Shown here: positions 1-14,669 of the stretch, piece after piece | Layout of the letters: every line of letters starts with the position of its first letter | How positions within the stretch are numbered: position 1 is the stretch's first letter | NCBI RefSeq assembly: GCF_040183065.1 | Contig: NC_091117.1 | Location: 103,745,001-103,809,000, forward strand | Source: Periplaneta americana | Lineage: Eukaryota > Arthropoda > Insecta > Blattodea > Blattidae | Reading direction: 5' to 3' | Length of the DNA: 64,000 bases | The notes under the pieces: generated by a model | Databases searched by the model: none | What the model was told of the DNA's origin: nothing | The model's input: only the letters and a program-made list of their open reading frames with translations | Translations under genes and position numbers: made by a program

Positions 1-723
1 TCTAGCACACTTGTAAATTAAACACATACATTCTTCTCATATTATTCCAATGTAATACATTTTGAGTGGTTTGTTTAACGTATTTAATACATTATTACCA
101 ACATTAATTTCATCAGAATGTGACATTATTATGATTTAGAGCAGTAATTGTAGCAGATAAATCAACGTAGATAAATATTGCATGATGCAAATAATATGCA
201 AGCTGTTAAATTCACATCCGGTGAAGACGCAAGTGCTGAATAATGGCCAGCTATCCAATGGATGTCCTGAAACTGGTTGTACTTTAAGCCAATTGTTGAG
301 TAATTGATAAAAAATATTAAGATTCTAATGTACTGGTAATTGAATTGATAAATAGTAATGGCAAATGGAAATTGGAATGTGGGAATTATTGATGGTGTAA
401 ATGGTTGTACTTTAAACCAATTTATAAAAAAATTAATCTAGCACACTTGTAAATTAAACACATACATTCTTCACATATTATTATTATTATTCCAATGTAA
501 TACATTTAATGTAGATGTATATGTTGTGTAATGCATAAGTGTGCAAATATTATGCAAGCTTGCTGAATAACTTCCGGCGACGATGCAATTGCTGAGTAAT
601 GATAAAAGCATGTTCTTTAAGCACCTGCAACGCGTCATATTACACAAATATTGCATGATGCAAATAATATGCAAGCTGTTAATTCACATCCGGTGAAGAC
701 GCAAGTGCTGAATAATGGCCACC

Positions 724-787
<64 letters not shown>
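724..787. repeat. (TTA)n microsatellite
   Basis: This is an uninterrupted TTA/ATT trinucleotide run in the left arm, paired with 8605-8708 in the right arm. Confidence 0.95.
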
Positions 788-1604
788 CGTTCCAATTTAA
801 TACATTTTGAAGTAAGATTTATTGGATTGATTAATAATTTAATACATTTTGAAGTAACATTTATTGGATTTATTTTAAGCCATATATTATTACAGAAGCA
901 CTTCGTAATATAGTAATTGCTTCTTCTTCTTCTCATTATTATTATTATTCGTCATAAAGAAGATTAAAGTGTGACGTTATAAATTTGTAATTGAAGTTGG
1001 AAATGGGTGAGGGCTGTTTATAATTTGAAATACATACGGCATAACTTAAAATGTGAGGTTATAAATTTGTAATTGAAGTTGGAAATTGGGGGGGGGGGAT
1101 TTGATAAAATTCTAATGTAATAGTAATTTAATTGATAAATAGTAATGGGTAAGGGAAATTTGCAAGTGTTAATTGAAATTGGAATGGAGGAATTATTGAT
1201 GGCGTAAATGGTTGTACTTTAAGCCAATTGACAAAAAAATTAATCTAGCACACTTGTAAATTAAACACATACATTCTTCTCATATTATTCCAATGTAATA
1301 CATTTTGAGTGGTTTGTTTAGCGTATTTAACACATTATTACCAACATTCAGAATGTGACATTATTATGATTTAGAGCAGTAATTGTAGCAGATAAATCAA
1401 TGTAGATGTATATGTTGAAGTGTGCAAATATTATGCAAGCTTGCTGAATCACTTCCGGCGACGATGCAATTGTTGAGTAATGATAAAAGCATGTTCTTTA
1501 AGCACCTGCAACGCGTCATATTACACAAATATTGCATGATGCAAATAATATGCAAGCTGTTAATTCACATCCGGTGAAGACGCAAGTGCTGAATAATGGC
1601 CACC

Positions 1605-1662
<58 letters not shown>
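1605..1662. repeat. (TTA)n microsatellite
   Basis: This trinucleotide run pairs with 7745-7788 of the right arm. Confidence 0.95.
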
Positions 1663-2308
1663 CGTTCCAATTTAATACATTTTGAAGTAACATTGATTGG
1701 AATGATTAATAATTTAATACATTTTGAATTAACATTTATTGGATTTATTTTAAGCCATACATTATTACCGAAGCAGTTCGTAATATAGTAATTGCTGCTT
1801 CTTCTTCTTCTCATTATTATTATTATTCGTCATAAAGAAGATTAAAGTGCGACGTTATAAATATGTAATTGAAGTTGGAAATGGGGGGGGGGATTTGATA
1901 AAATTCTAATGTAATAGTAATTTAATTGATAAATAGTAATGGGTAAGGGAAATTCGCAAGTGTTAATTGAAATTGGAATGGGGGAATTATTTATTGCGTA
2001 AATGGTTGTACTTTAAGCCAATTTATAAAATGTTAATTGAAATTGGAATGGGGGAATTATTTATGGCGTAAATGGTTGTACTTTAAGCCAATTTATAAAA
2101 AAGTTAATCTAGCACACTTGTAAATTAAACACATACATTCTTCTCATTTTATTATTATTCCAATGTAATACATTTTGAGTGGTTTGTTTAGCGTATTTAA
2201 TTTAAGCCATACATTATTACCAACATTAAATTCATCAGAATGTGACATTATTATTTCGTAATAAAGTAATTGTAGCAGATATATCAATGTAGATGTATAT
2301 GTTATTAC

Positions 2309-4505
<2,197 letters not shown>

Positions 4506-5433
4506 GTTATTACATAGGCATAAGTGTGCAAATATAATGCAAGCTTGCTGAATCACTTCCGGCGACGGTGCAATTGCTGAGTAATGATAAAAATATGTTT
4601 TTGAAACACCTGGAACGTGTTATATTACACAAATATTGCATGATGCAAATTATATGCAAGCTGTTAATTGACATCCGGCGTCTTATAGCTATCTGCTATG
4701 TGTGCAAATATTATGCAATGTCACATCCGACGATGAAATTGCTAAGTAATGATAAAAAACATGTTTTTGATAATGACCTTGGAGGTAATATGGCTGGATG
4801 ATGAGGTGAATTAATTAGAAGTGTAATGAAAGAAGTATTGCAGTTTGGAATAATTGACATTGAACAAGTTTAGACAGCAGTGGAAGGGGGGGGGGGCAAG
4901 ATGATGAATAATACGCTCAAATTTATACAACTATTACACTATCACATATTTTATAAAAGATCTTTGTCAAAAAAACTTTGGTAGTGTAATAGCAGCCATA
5001 GCGTTAATAATGTCTCACAATATTTATTTTAATTTAGATTATACTGCATCCCCAGTCTCGGTTTGAGCTGAAGAAGAAGGAATCGCACAATTTAAATGCT
5101 CTGAGTGTAAAAAACGGTATATTGGTTTTCAAATATTAATAATCCTTAAGAATTGGTGTATAAGTTGAGATTATTCTAAACATATATGTTACCAGAATAT
5201 AACATAATTCCAGTGGTAGCTTATTGATTTGGGAGCGGTGGATTCATTACATGTTTGTACGATAAAACCTGAGGATGATTGAGAGAATGCCAATGATTAA
5301 ACTGAATCTAGTCATTGGGGATGGGGATGTGCTTGGTAAAAGAAAATAGTAACAACATAAAATTATGCGTGTATATTTATTCCTAAAAATAAATACAATG
5401 CACTGAGTAAGAAAAAAAGTAACACATACTTAC

Positions 5434-5571
5434 ATTTTTAAACATATGATATGAGTAAAAGCACTTTATACATAATCCAATAAGACACTTTGAACATTGT
5501 GTTCGAACAACGCTCTTACACCCTTTTTGCACACATCTCCTCCGACTTTTGAATGGGATATATTGTACCAA
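5434..5571 (-). pseudogene. Cys-rich piggyBac-CRD-like frame, left-arm copy
   Basis: This is the mirror of 6031-6168 with the same protein sequence. A 46-residue frame contains RRRC, then CSKC, then GLCIKCFYSYH, a spacing like the C-terminal cysteine-rich domain of piggyBac transposases. It ends at a GTAAGT that could be a splice donor. It has no ATG; an in-frame stop lies just upstream and the neighbouring DNA is the 39-bp array. No other part of a piggyBac transposase is visible nearby, so it is an orphan fragment at best. The short length leaves chance similarity possible. Confidence 0.45.
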
Positions 5572-5574
5572 ATG

Positions 5575-6028
5575 TTACAACTTGTCAAAAATCGTAATCT
5601 TGTGACATATACGTTACAACTTGTCGAAAATCGTAATCTTGTGACATATATGTTACACCTTTTCGATATGGTGTTGCATTATCGCAACACGAATACGATT
5701 TTCGACATGGTGTTGCATTATCGCAACACGAATACGATTTTCGACATGGTGTTGCATTATCGCAACACGAATGCGATTTTCGACATGGTGTTGCATTATC
5801 GCAACACGAATGCGATTTTCGACATGGTGTTGCATTATCGCAACACGAATGCGATTTTCGACATGGTGTATCATTATCGCAACACGAATACGATTTTCGA
5901 CATGGTGTTGCATTATCGCAACACGAATACGATTTTCGACATGGTGTTGCATTATCGCAACACGAATACGATTTTCGACAAGTTGTAACGTATATGTCAC
6001 AAGATTACGATTTTTGACAAGTTGTAAC
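5575..6028. repeat. 39-bp tandem array at the palindrome centre
   Basis: Eight units of exactly 39 bp start at 5662, 5701, 5740, 5779, 5818, 5857, 5896 and 5935. Each contains GTGTTGC, a 6-base loop (ATTATC) and GCAACAC, so each can fold into a stem-loop. The flanking units (5575-5661 on the left, 5974-6028 on the right) are diverged members of the same 39-bp family. Those on the left run in the opposite direction, so the switch point of the palindrome lies near 5655-5662. Because 39 is a multiple of 3, the array stays open in several frames on both strands, which produces spurious repeat-peptide frames. Confidence 0.93.
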
Positions 6029-6030
6029 AT

Positions 6031-6168
6031 TTGGTACAATATATCCCATTCAAAAGTCGGAGGAGATGTGTGCAAAAAGGGTGTAAGAGCGTTGTTCGAA
6101 CACAATGTTCAAAGTGTCTTATTGGATTATGTATAAAGTGCTTTTACTCATATCATATGTTTAAAAAT
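6031..6168 (+). pseudogene. Cys-rich piggyBac-CRD-like frame, right-arm copy
   Basis: This is the right-arm twin of 5434-5571. The frame runs from just after an in-frame TAA to a GTAAGT at 6169 and contains RRRC, GC, CSKC and GLCIKCFYSYH. It resembles the zinc-binding C-terminal domain of piggyBac transposases. The two copies point outward from the array, away from each other. No catalytic domain lies upstream because the 39-bp array occupies that position. A captured domain or a chance frame are both possible. Confidence 0.45.
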
Positions 6169-7743
6169 GTAAGTATGTGTTACTTTTTTTCTTACTCAGT
6201 GCATTGTATTTATTTTTAGGAATAAATATACACGCATAATTTTATGTTGTTACTATTTTCTTTTACCAAGCACATCCCCATCCCCAATGACTAGATTCAG
6301 TTTAATCATTGGCATTCTCTCAATCATCCTCAGGTTTTATCGTACAAACATGTAATGAATCCACCGCTCCCAAATCAATAAGCTACCACTGGAATTATGT
6401 TATATTCTGGTAACATATATGTTTAGAATAATCTCAACTTATACACCAATTCTTAAGGATTATTAATATTTGAAAACCAATATACCGTTTTTTACACTCA
6501 GAGCATTTAAATTGTGCGATTTCTTCTTCTTCAGCTCAAACCGAGACTGGGGATGCAGTATAATCTAAATTAAAATAAATATTGTGAGACATTATTAACG
6601 CTATGGCTGCTATTACACTACCAAAGTTTTTTTGACAAAGATCTTTTATAAAATATGTGATAGTGTAATAGTTGTATAAATTCGAGCGTATTATTCATCA
6701 TCTTGCTCCCCCCTTCCACTGCTGTCTAAACTTGTTCAATGTCAATTATTCCAAACTGCAATACTTCTTTCATTACACTTCTAAATAATTCACCTCATCA
6801 TCCAGCCATATTACCTCCAAGGTCATTATCAAAAACATGTTTTTTATCATTACTTAGCAATTTCATCGTCGGATGTGACATTGCATAATATTTGCACACA
6901 TAGCAGATAGCTATAAGACGCCGGATGTCAATTAACAGCTTGCATATAATTTGCATCATGCAATATTTGTGTAATATAACACGTTCCAGGTGTTTCAAAA
7001 ACATATTTTTATCATTACTCAGCAATTGCACCGTCGCCGGAAGTGATTCAGCAAGCTTGCATAATATTTGCACACTTATGCCTATGTAATAACATATACA
7101 TCTACATTGATTTATCTGCTACAATTACTTTATTACGAAATAATAATGTCACATTCTGATGAATTTAATGTTGGTAATAATGTATGGCTTAAATTAAATA
7201 CGCTAAACAAACCACTCAAAATGTATTACATTGGAATAATAATAAAATGAGAAGAATGTATGTGTTTAATTTACAAGTGTGCTAGATTAACTTTTTTATA
7301 AATTGGCTTAAAGTACAACCATTTACGCCATAAATAATTCCCCCATTCCAATTTCAATTAACATTTTATAAATTGGCTTAAAGTACAACCATTTACGCAA
7401 TAAATAATTCCCCCATTCCAATTTCAATTAACACTTGCGAATTTCCCTTACCCATTACTATTTATCAATTAAATTACTATTACATTAGAATTTTATCAAA
7501 TCCCCCCCCCCCATTTCCAACTTCAATTACTCCAACTTCAATTACATATTTATAACGTCGCACTTTTAATCTTCTTTATGACGAATAATAATAATAATGA
7601 GAAGAAGAAGAAGCAGCAATTACTATATTACGAATTGCTTCGGTAATAATGTATGGCTTAAAATAAATCCAATAAATGTTACTTCAAAATGTATTAAATT
7701 ATTAATCATTCCAATCAATGTTACTTCAAAATGTATTAAATTG

Positions 7744-7744
<1 letters not shown>

Positions 7745-7788
<44 letters not shown>
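7745..7788. repeat. (ATA)n microsatellite
   Basis: This run is the partner of 1605-1662 and is shorter than it. Confidence 0.95.
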
Positions 7789-8604
7789 GGTGGCCATTAT
7801 TCAGCACTTGCGTCTTCACCGGATGTGAATTAACAGCTTGCATATTATTTGCATCATGCAATATTTGTGTAATATGACGCGTTGCAGGTGCTTAAAGAAC
7901 ATGCTTTTATCATTACTCAACAATTGCATCGTCGCCGGAAGTGATTCAGCAAGCTTGCATAATATTTGCACACTTCAACATATACATCTACATTGATTTA
8001 TCTGCTACAATTACTGCTCTAAATCATAATAATGTCACATTCTGAATGTTGGTAATAATGTGTTAAATACGCTAAACAAACCACTCAAAATGTATTACAT
8101 TGGAATAATATGAGAAGAATGTATGTGTTTAATTTACAAGTGTGCTAGATTAATTTTTTTGTCAATTGGCTTAAAGTACAACCATTTACGCCATCAATAA
8201 TTCCTCCATTCCAATTTCAATTAACACTTGCAAATTTCCCTTACCCATTACTATTTATCAATTAAATTACTATTACATTAGAATTTTATCAAATCCCCCC
8301 CCCCCAATTTCCAACTTCAATTACAAATTTATAACGTCACATTTTAAGTTGTGCCGTATGTATTTCAAATTATAAACAGCCCTCACCCATTTCCAACTTC
8401 AATTACAAATTTATAACGTCACACTTTAATCTTCTTTATGACGAATAATAATAATAATGAGAAGAAGAAGAAGCAATTACTATATTACGAAGTGCTTCTG
8501 TAATAATATATGGCTTAAAATAAATCCAATAAATGTTATTTCAAAATGTATTAAATTATTAATCAATCCAATAAATCTTACTTCAAAATGTATTAAATTG
8601 GAAC

Positions 8605-8708
<104 letters not shown>

Positions 8709-9435
8709 GGTGGCCATTATTCAGCACTTGCGTCTTCACCGGATGTGAATTAACAGCTTGCATATTATTTGCATCATGCAATATTTGTGTAATATGACGC
8801 GTTGCAGGTGCTTAAAGAACATGCTTTTATCATTACTCAGCAATTGCATCGTCGCCGGAAGTTATTCAGCAAGCTTGCATAATATTTGCACACTTATGCA
8901 TTACACAACATATACATCTACATTAAATGTATTACATTGGAATAATAATAATAATAATATGTGAAGAATGTATGTGTTTAATTTACAAGTGTGCTAGATT
9001 AATTTTTTTATAAATTGGTTTAAAGTACAACCATTTACACCATCAATAATTCCCACATTCCAATTTCCATTTGCCATTACTCTTTATCAATTCAATTACC
9101 AGTACATTAGAATCTTAATATTTTTTATCAATTACTCAACAATTGGCTTAAAGTACAACCAGTTTCAGGACATCCATTGGATAGCTGGCCATTATTCAGC
9201 ACTTGCGTCTTCACCGGATGTGAATTTAACAGCTTGCATATTATTTGCATCATGCAATATTTATCTACGTTGATTTATCTGCTACAATTACTGCTCTAAA
9301 TCATAATAATGTCACATTCTGATGAATTTAATGTTGGTAATAATGTATTAAATACGCTAAACAAACCACTCAAAATGTATTACATTGGAATAATATGAGA
9401 AGAATGTATGTGTTTAATTTACAAATGTGCTAGAT

Positions 9436-9800
9436 TAATTTTTTTTTATAAATTGGCTTAAAGTACAACCATTTACGCCATCAATAATTCCCCCATTCCA
9501 ATTTCCATTTGCCATTACTATTTATCAATTCAATTACCAGTACATTAGAATCTTAATATTTTTTTATCAATTACTCAACAATTGGCTTAAAGTACATTTT
9601 TACCCCCCCCTCACCCATTTCCAACTTCAATTACAAATTTATAACGTCACTTCAGCCACATCCTGTTTAATTTACAAGTGTGCTAGATTAATTTTTTATC
9701 CATTTATGTCCCACGTTCCAACACCCATTCCCCAATCAATTAAATTACCATTACATTAGAATCTTAAGAAAAAGAATGTATGTGTTTAAGTGTGATAGAT
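9436..9800. repeat. Continuation of the arm repeat outside the paired region
   Basis: Blocks such as AATTGGCTTAAAGTACA and ACTTGTAAATTA-related sequence recur here in diverged form. They suggest that the palindrome or its repeat family extends past the left edge of the window. Confidence 0.7.
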
Positions 9801-9954
9801 TAATTCTTCGCCGGATGTGTAATATTTGCACACGTAGCAGTTTTCAAACATGTATGAACTTGTGTCTTTCACCTGAGAACAATTGCCGGATATGACTCAG
9901 CACACATAGCAACATTCAGGAGATAAACATGTATGAACTTGTCATGCCATTACA

Positions 9955-10440
9955 TACCTGCACGTCACACTTTAACCTTGAACTCTTAGATTGCCATTTA
10001 TGACGTTACGCCCCTTTCTTACGTCATAATTTCCACATTGAGGAGATAAACATCATACCTGCATGACGTCACACTTTAACCTTGACGTAATTTAAGTTAC
10101 GCCCCTTTCCTACGTCATAATTTAAGCCCCCCCCACATTGAGGAGATAAACTTGTCATGCCATTACATACCCGCATTACGTCACACTTTATCCTTGAACT
10201 CTTAGATTGCCATTTATGATGTTACGCCCCTTTCCTACGTCATAATTTAAGCACCCCACCCCCTCCGTGACGTCATAATTTAAGCCCCGCCCACTCCATG
10301 ACGCAATACTTTGGCCACACCCACTTCTGATGTCATACTTTGTCCCCGCCCACTTCTGACGTCACTTGCCACGCCCACTTCTGACGTCACATGGGGAGCC
10401 ATGGGAGCCATCACGTGACCGTCATCTCTTATCTACTGAT
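9955..10440. repeat. Tandem array of TGACGTCA-like motifs
   Basis: Diverged units of about 30 bp carry TGACGTCA or close variants near 10060, 10265, 10299, 10328, 10357 and 10381. They alternate with CGCCCACTTC boxes. The left part (9955-10215) consists of longer repeats with ACTCTTAGATTGCCATTTATGA, TTACGCCCCTTTC and TACGTCATAATTT. TGACGTCA is the palindromic CREB/ATF consensus. Whether it is bound here is unknown. The array ends against the reverse-transcriptase fragment. Confidence 0.75.
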
Positions 10441-11338
10441 GGAATTTCTTTGTCCTTGTCACAATCGAGTCAATGTCTTCGTTCAATTTATCTATTGCGT
10501 CATTTATTCGATCTAAGCGGGAAGAGATGTAGCATTGAAGGTCGTCAGCATACAAGTGATAGTTACAATGCCTTACATGAGATGTAATATCCTTGACATA
10601 TATTGTGAACAACAATGTTCCGAGTACCGAACCCTGTGGTATACCTGATGTTATGTTAAGGCAGGAAGAGCTTCGATTCCCGGATACAACACACTGTTGT
10701 CTTTCCCGTAAGTAGGATTCGAACCAACTCACAGCAGTCTCTGACAAATGCAAATTTCTCAATTTATGGGTGAGAATGTCAAAATTTACAGAGTTGAAAG
10801 CTTTGCTAAGGTCAAGAAGTGTTAGTATTGTTACTTTATTAGAGTCGATTGCTTCACGAATGTCTTCTGTCACTTTAAGTAGAGCAGTGCTTGTGTTGTG
10901 TCCAGCTCTGAAACCTGACTGATACTTGTCGAATAGTTTGTGTTCGTTCATGTAGTTATTAATTTGTCTGTGTACGATTCTTTCCAGTGCTTTTGATATG
11001 GCTGGCAGGATACTGATTGGTCTATAGTCGTTCGGGTCGGTGGGAACTTTAACTTTTGGAAGAGGAAGAACGAAAGCTTGCTTCCATATTTTAGGGAAAG
11101 TCGAAGTGATTAATGAACTATTGAATATGTGTGCAATTGTAGGTATTACTATGTCTTGTATTTTCTGTATGAGTAATATACTAATGTTGTCTGGCCCTTG
11201 AGCTTTCGTCTTGATGCGTCGGATGGCTTTCATTACGTCAATAGGAGTGACGTCAGTAAAATAGAATTTGTCTCGAGTTGGGGAGCGTTGTTCCATAGAC
11301 AATTTTGATGTGTGTATAATAATATTTATAATAATCAA
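10433..11338 (-). pseudogene. Non-LTR retrotransposon reverse transcriptase fragment (CR1/Jockey-like)
   Basis: A 301-codon open frame encodes the finger and palm domains of a non-LTR reverse transcriptase. Visible motifs in order are KAQGPDNIS, NDYRPISILP, the FRAGHNTST region, LLDLSKAFNSVNFD, SGIPQGSVLG and YHLYADD near 10540. The catalytic YADD is present. The usual GPLLF after the SG-PQGSVLG box reads GTLLF. The endonuclease and linker are missing upstream. The thumb and 3' UTR are missing downstream, where the frame stops at the edge of the TGACGTCA array. It is a fragment truncated at both ends with an unusually clean frame. The clade assignment is tentative. Confidence 0.85.
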
Positions 11339-11746
11339 TAATACATTTCAACTCAGCATATTGAGAATGTCATGCAACATAGTGACGTTGTACATTCCCT
11401 CGAAACATGCCGGAAATTATCTTGGAACATAGACCTATAAGACATTTTATATTATCACCATCATCACAGCAAAAAAGCTCCATTTCCCACTCTACATTAA
11501 ATCTCCTCCTTTTGGAGATCGAAGGCTTGGACCTTATACGTCCGGTACGCCCGCCACTGCCTTGTTTATTGTATCAAGCATACACTATGGCAGTCAGGGT
11601 GCCTTACGGGGGAGGAGGGCGAATGGAGGGGGTTACCTTGGAGGTTGCATAATGACTACACAGTGATTCGCGAATCACCTTTTGGACATCTCTGATAGAG
11701 GATCCCTGTAAGTAGTCCATTGTCTCCACAAGTATTTGAGTACACT
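11339..11746. other. Intergenic stretch without a recognised gene
   Basis: No coding similarity or repeat structure was recognised here. The open frame at 11407-11652 shows no domain or codon pattern that I recognise. Confidence 0.5.
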
Positions 11747-11748
11747 TA

Positions 11749-11960
11749 CACTACCGGGCAAACGTTTTCGATCAGCTATGAAAACAACTATAATATACTT
11801 TATGTCAATGTAGAAACACATCGGAAAAATTAAATAGACCAAAAAATACATATTTTCTCTCTCTAGCATTATGATATGATAGAATATTCAAAACGAAATC
11901 CCTGTTTTAACCACAGATCCATAGTTGTGATAGGTGATCGAATACTTTTGACCGGTAGTG
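11749..11960. mobile_element. Tc1/mariner-type MITE
   Basis: The element is 212 bp with inverted ends CACTACCGGGCAAACG and the inverted CACTACCGGTCAAAAG. The 28-bp termini match at 25 positions. It is flanked by TA on both sides (11747-11748 and 11961-11962), the target duplication of Tc1/mariner elements. There is no internal gene. It sits at the upstream edge of the coding fragment that follows. Confidence 0.88.
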
Positions 11961-11962
11961 TA

Positions 11963-12568
11963 CATAAGAAAAAGCTGATTTTATGGTATGATAACTTTGC
12001 AGGCCAGAACAAAAATCAGTTATTGATTGCAATGTATTTAACTCTTCTGGCAAATGGTAAATTTAAGGAAATTATTCATACATTTCCGGTAAGAGGCCAC
12101 ACATTCCTGGGTTGTAACCATGAATTTGGCCACGTAGAGAAGCAAAAAAGCAAATGTAAATCAGAGACACTCATGGATCTCGTACATATAATTAAACAAG
12201 CAACAGTCAAACAACCTTTTTCTGTAATGATTCAAGAGAGTTTTACTGATTTCAAAGAATTAGCGCATCAAACACTTGACACAAAAAATTAAAAATTTCA
12301 ACAGTTTCAAAGATAATTCTGAAATCTGAAACCTTGATCAAGTTGCTGTTGTCAAAAAACCATGGTGATTTGCAAATGTGGGGAAAAGCCACTTTCAATA
12401 CTGAAACTAGGAGTAACCATGGGTAATTAAAAAAAAAACTTTTCATTAGTAGAATCTAAAACAAAACATGGACTTCCTGAAAATAAGACTACAGATATAA
12501 GAAACATGCTGCCTTATGTTTCAAAAGAAGGTAAACGATTTTTAGAAAATATCCTGACGAGTAAGTAG
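11963..12568 (+). pseudogene. Broken mobile-element-type gene (DUF7869-like)
   Basis: The frame after the MITE encodes LWYDNFAGQNKNQLL, then FPVRGHTFLGCNHEFG. This pattern is typical of a domain found in many arthropod mobile-element-like proteins, which I associate with DUF7869. The open frame ends at 12292, but similarity appears to resume in another frame near 12450-12568 (KTKHGLPENKTTDIRNMLPY) and ends at TAG 12566-12568. The gene is therefore frameshifted, and the part upstream of the MITE was not recognised. The role is presumably transposition-related. The family name is from memory and should be checked. Confidence 0.55.
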
Positions 12569-12569
12569 T

Positions 12570-13360
12570 AGGCTAAGTGAATGATGAAGACAGTCTGAAA
12601 TGAAAGTTGTGTTATGAAACGTTTGTACAAAAGATACAAAGTTTGATTCGAAACATACAGAATATATGCTAATGATTAAAAAGGAGACGACATCAGTTCA
12701 AATAAATGATACTTCAACATTTCTAGAAACTAGCTAAACTGAATGAAAGTTATTCAAATAAAAACTGCAGTGCAAGTGTGGATGGTATTTTCAACATTTT
12801 GACTTGCAATAGTGTTAGGACATACAATGTTTTGGAACAAACTCAATTTCCAAACAAATATATTTCACTTATTGTTTGTCCTGCAAATTTATAATTGGTT
12901 AAAAACTTTGTTATTATACATACTGTTATACTGTTCATGCAGTAATTTTGAAAAAAATAAATATAGAATAATTTCTTATATAAAACTATTATTTTATTCC
13001 TACTGTAAACTTTACAAATTGGTACATACAACGTTCTGGAAATGCATGCTTCAAAACAGTGCTCTTTTATGTCTCCAGGTCTAGGCGACAACTTCAATTT
13101 TGTAGACTAAAAATCATTATATTGACACGTTGAGAAATAAAATATTACTAGTGGTTATTCAAAAATTATGCAGACAAAGATTCTACCTTCGTTTGTTTCT
13201 AAACGTCTCAGAGATATGGTCTCTCTAATCCTCTCAATAGTGCAAACATAATACTGTTGTCACGTAAGCACATAATAAGTTGGTAATACTGTTTTGGGAA
13301 CTCAGGAACAGGACAAGAATAAACATATACATACAAAGGAACACGGAACAGTCTGTAATA
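12570..13360. other. AT-rich stretch, no recognised feature
   Basis: The frames at 12812-13097 on both strands are low-complexity and match nothing I recognise. Confidence 0.5.
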
Positions 13361-13594
13361 TTACTCCCTTGTGCCATTCGTGTTTTGTGGTAGTGCAATG
13401 GTTAAGAAATCAGGTGTCAAGTTCTGACGTGGGACAGTGGTAATACTGGCAATGGAATCAGAAGATAATAACAGTGGTCCTAGTACAGACCCAGAAACAA
13501 AATTTGGGCCCCCTAATTTTACTAAGTCGCAGATACAACGCATTGCGTATGGGCAGTAAACAAGAGCGCCTAAATGTATACTACTCCTTTCTGA

Positions 13595-13768
13595 AAATCT
13601 ACTGTGTGTAAATCCACACATTTTGAAGCGGGGGTCGAGCAGTGTATCCTCACAAAAGATTCTGTTTTCTTCAGCTCCATTGAACCTCTTGTCGATGACT
13701 TCCATCATTTCTTTCACCTGGACGGTCTTGCGAAGCTTGTTGCCTACATAGAAGAGGACTGCTATACC
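13595..13768 (-). pseudogene. hAT transposase fragment (ZBED type)
   Basis: The minus frame runs from a stop at 13771 and encodes VKEMMEVIDKRF followed by LLDPRFKMCGF. The L-DPRFK box is the conserved segment just before the C-terminal domain of ZBED-like hAT transposases. Downstream the frame continues to 13361 without recognisable similarity, and the dimerisation domain is absent. No terminal repeats were found. It is a short decayed relic. Confidence 0.6.
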
Positions 13769-14669
13769 TTATTTTATTTCAAGGAGTGCAGTTCGGTGGC
13801 TCCTTTGAACACCCGCTTACAGATTTATGACTTCCTACACAAACAACTCTGATAATTCCATCCTGTCCCCTCGTCCCAAGATTGCACAGTTGCCACAATC
13901 CTGGTGACTATCGAAGTCAGACTGACGGGGTTCTTGGAATTCGGAAAAGATGCGACAACTGTGCCTCCACGTGGATTTGAGGGGAGCCTGTCAATTCTTC
14001 TGAACGAAGGTTGTGATTGGTTAAGAGAAGACAAGATTTCTATCACAGTAAGGAAGACATTTATTTATGACAACCTATTAGTAGTGGGCAGTAAAAGGTC
14101 TGTCGGCAAAGTCCTTTCTATGAAACTGCACTCCATGAAATAAAATAAGGTATACCAAGACTAGGCCCATTTTTTAATTCCGTATCTGAACGCCCTACTT
14201 TCAAAATCTACATCCGGTGTACTTGAATATAAAAGACGGAAATGTATATATAATTATATAGAAAATTATGGTAAACTACCCTTAAATTTACGTAAAGATA
14301 GGGTTGTGCGGTGATTAAACGAATTGTGAAAGGGCTAGATGTAGGTTCTGGTTCTTCTGTTGCTGTTACTCCTGAGGAGGAAGATTAAGCCTTCCATTTG
14401 TTAATAGTGCCATAAGGTAAGCAGAAAATATGGTGTTTAAAATAGTTCATGCTCCCATATTTTATTTTTAGCAGTTATTTCCTTATAAGAACTCAAAAGA
14501 TCTTTTCAATGCAACACTGTCAAGGCGGTTTATGTAAAATAATCCAAACAGGCCTGGTTTTATGTGTAGTGTACGATATTCCAATAGTATGATAATTTGG
14601 AAGTACTTGTGCGATCGTCAAGCCGCAGGGTTGGCAACGCTGGACTGCAACCGCGACGGTCGATGCAAA

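Larger units (their letters stand above)
437..2107. repeat. Tandem ~0.8-kb degenerate units inside the left arm
   Basis: The block starting TCTAGCACACTTGTAAATTA recurs at 1, 437, 1244 and 2108, giving units of about 436, 807 and 864 bp. Each unit repeats the motif order: the TCTAGCACAC block, the AAGCTTGCTGAA block, an ATT microsatellite, a poly-G tract and the GGTTGTACTTTAAGCC block. The units are related but differ by indels. The right arm carries the same units inverted, with boundaries near 7277, 8146 and 8990. Confidence 0.8.

Noticed and set aside
5662-5973. CRISPR-like regular array
   Set aside because: There are no unique spacers: the whole 39-bp unit is repeated and the context is eukaryotic.
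5497-6136. Long frames on both strands with a 13-residue repeated peptide
   Set aside because: They come from the 39-bp hairpin units, whose length is a multiple of three. All frames lack domain similarity, and the strands mirror each other.
13825-14143. Overlapping frames of about 75 codons on both strands
   Set aside because: No motif was recognised and the adjoining hAT relic does not continue into them.
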